In this document: positions 62,320 to 64,000 of the stretch, piece after piece
Layout: each line of letters starts with the position of its first letter
How positions within the stretch are numbered: position 1 is the stretch's first letter
From: Haemophilus parainfluenzae T3T1
GTDB lineage: Bacteria; Pseudomonadota; Gammaproteobacteria; Enterobacterales; Pasteurellaceae
Direction: 5' to 3'
NCBI RefSeq assembly: GCF_000210895.1
Contig: NC_015964.1
Span: 186,001 to 250,000, forward strand
DNA length: 64,000 nucleotides
The notes under the pieces: model-generated
Told to the model about the DNA's origin: nothing
Databases searched by the model: none
What the model saw: only the letters and a program-made list of their open reading frames with translations
Program-made: the position numbers and the translations under genes

Positions 62320-64000
62320 TTACTCGGCATGCTCACTCAAGAAGCCACCACTTTGGTGTTTCCAAAGGCGAGCATAAAGCCCATTTTGTTCAAGCAACTC
62401 TGCGTGAGTCCCTTGCTCAACAATTTGTCCTTTATCTAACACGATTAAACGATCCATTGCTGCAATAGTGGATAAACGGTGAGCAATGGCAATAACCGTT
62501 TTATTTTCCATCATTTTGTCGAGGCTTTCTTGGATCGCCACTTCCACTTCGGAGTCTAGCGCACTGGTCGCTTCATCCAAGAGTAAAATTGGCGCATCTT
62601 TTAACATGACACGCGCAATGGCAATACGTTGGCGTTGCCCTCCAGACAGTTTCACCCCGCGTTCACCAACATGAGCATCATAGCCTTTTCTGCCTTGCGC
62701 ATCGCTGAGATAAGGGATGAAATCGGCTGCTTCCGCACGTCTAGCCGCATTGATCATTTCTTCGTCCGTTGCAGTTGGGCGACCATAAATGATGTTATCG
62801 CGGACAGAACGGTGTAAAAGTGAAGTATCTTGTGTCACTAAACCAATTTGACTACGAAGGCTTTCTTGGCTTACATCTAAAATATTTTGACCATCAATAG
62901 TAATTGAGCCTTCTTGTGCTTCGTAGAAACGTAGAAGTAAATTCACAATGGTTGATTTACCCGCACCAGAACGACCAATTAAGCCTACTTTTTCGCCTGG
63001 TTTGATGGTGAGATTAAAATGGTTAAGCAATGGTTTATTCGGATCATAAGCAAACGAAATATCATTAAATTTGATCTCGCCTTGTTTCACTTCTAGTGGA
63101 ACACAATCAGGTTTATCAACAATAGTATGCGGTTTAGTCAACGTTGCCATACCATCATTCACTGTCCCAATATTTTCAAACAAGCGTGCCGATTCCCACA
63201 TAATCCAACGGGAAAGTCCATTTACACGTAACGCCATCGCGGTTGCAGTCGCCACGGCTCCCACGCCCACTTGGCCGTTTTGCCATAACACCACACCTAA
63301 AATCGCAGTGCTTAACGTTAAGAAGATATTGGTTGCGTAAGTTAAAGTATCTAATGAACTCGCCAAACGCATCTGTGCATGCACAGTGACCATAAATTCT
63401 TCCATGGAACGTTTTGCATAATTCGCTTCTCTCGCATCATGTGAAAATAGTTTCACCGTTGCAATATTTGAGTAAGCATCCGTAATACGCCCCGTCATGA
63501 GAGATCGCGCATCTGCTTGTCGTTGTGCTGTTTTCGCTAAACGTGGAATAAGCAAACGTAAAATAGTCACAAATGCCACAATCCATAAGAAAAACGGCAC
63601 TAAAAACCAGGTATCTAAAGCCGCAAGTACTAAGCCTGAAGTAATAAAATAGACGGCAACATACACCAACATATCCCCAATGGTCATGACGGTATCACGC
63701 ACCGCAAGGGCAGTTTGCATTACTTTCGCCGATACACGACCTGCAAATTCATCTTGGTAGAAGCTTAAGCTTTGTCCTAGCATCAAACGGTGGAAATTCC
63801 AACGCAAACGCATTGGAAACACCCCTTGTAACGTTTGTAAGCGTACATTCACGCCCACGAATGACCATACAATACTGAAAATGAGCAAGGCAGCCATACC
63901 TGCGAGCAAATGCCCTTTTTCTTGCCAAAGCGTGCTTGGTGTATAAGCGCCTAGCCAGTCCACCAACAATCCCATAAATTGGAAAAGTAAGGCTTCCATC
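62320..64000 (-). CDS. ABC exporter, membrane plus ATPase domain, N-terminus cut by window end
   Basis: About 560 residues are visible: TM domain with at least five segments (to about 280), then an ATPase domain with Walker A GRSGAGKST, Q-loop VTQDTSLLHRSV, signature KLSGGQRQRIAIARVML and Walker B ILLLDEATSALDSE. Single-polypeptide half transporters of this type (MsbA/multidrug-like) run to about 610 aa, so the ATG at the very edge is probably internal. Substrate not deducible. Confidence 0.88.
   Translation of the reverse strand, partial: MEALLFQFMGLLVDWLGAYTPSTLWQEKGHLLAGMAALLIFSIVWSFVGVNVRLQTLQGVFPMRLRWNFHRLMLGQSLSFYQDEFAGRVSAKVMQTALAVRDTVMTIGDMLVYVAVYFITSGLVLAALDTWFLVPFFLWIVAFVTILRLLIPRLAKTAQRQADARSLMTGRITDAYSNIATVKLFSHDAREANYAKRSMEEFMVTVHAQMRLASSLDTLTYATNIFLTLSTAILGVVLWQNGQVGVGAVATATAMALRVNGLSRWIMWESARLFENIGTVNDGMATLTKPHTIVDKPDCVPLEVKQGEIKFNDISFAYDPNKPLLNHFNLTIKPGEKVGLIGRSGAGKSTIVNLLLRFYEAQEGSITIDGQNILDVSQESLRSQIGLVTQDTSLLHRSVRDNIIYGRPTATDEEMINAARRAEAADFIPYLSDAQGRKGYDAHVGERGVKLSGGQRQRIAIARVMLKDAPILLLDEATSALDSEVEVAIQESLDKMMENKTVIAIAHRLSTIAAMDRLIVLDKGQIVEQGTHAELLEQNGLYARLWKHQSGGFLSEHAE

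Overview
The window is a stretch of chromosome from a Haemophilus-type member of the Pasteurellaceae. It is AT-rich and carries many copies of the family's DNA uptake sequence (USS, core AAGTGCGGT), often as inverted pairs between genes where they double as terminators. All proteins resemble gamma-proteobacterial Pasteurellaceae orthologues. A complete hemB argues against H. influenzae, which lacks the early heme pathway, and fits an X-factor-independent species. H. parainfluenzae is my best guess; Aggregatibacter is possible. I see no rRNA, tRNA, phage, IS element or CRISPR array.

Layout. 1-4.4 kb: nlpI (5' end outside the window), deaD, mltF and a tiny basic protein gene. 4.4-8 kb: an accessory-looking unit of two divergent genes, a surface lipoprotein with a TbpB-type barrel and a TonB-dependent receptor. 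They share a promoter region with a putative Fur box and are bounded by two nearly identical hairpin terminators. 8-12.5 kb: raiA, an alanine/glycine:sodium symporter behind a tandem glycine riboswitch, and tkt. 12.5-20.2 kb: ytjB/serB, yajQ, argH with a double ArgR box, rho, and the rpsP-rimM-trmD-rplS operon. 20.4-24.7 kb: gdhA and tatABC-hemB. 24.9-28.9 kb: two tandem BCCT transporters that look like a duplication; the first-transcribed one has a structured leader. 29-31.3 kb: a YD-repeat-like exported protein between two 45-bp repeats, then mnmA. 31.3-38.9 kb: a tautomerase gene, nqrM, apbE and nqrABCDEF, that is, the Na+-pumping NADH:quinone reductase with both of its maturation factors. 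39-42.4 kb: bolA, a yajG-type lipoprotein, corA with a leader-peptide-like 5' region, yggT and a DUF167 gene. 42.5-46.8 kb: leuS-lptE-holA. 46.8-52.5 kb: an LtaS-like sulfatase-fold enzyme, mutT, secA, a divergent secM, and dciA. 52.5-57 kb: aroK-aroB-dam and dcuB with an extra domain. 57.2-62.2 kb: yceD-rpmF-plsX-fabH-fabD-fabG-acpP. 62.3 kb to the end: an ABC exporter cut by the window edge.

Most genes are conserved housekeeping genes in familiar operons. The most interesting non-routine signals are the regulatory leaders (corA, BCCT, glycine riboswitch, secM), the Fur-controlled lipoprotein/receptor pair, the DcuB insertion domain, and the decayed 3' end left beside the duplicated BCCT gene. 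All assignments come from reading the sequence; no database search was run.
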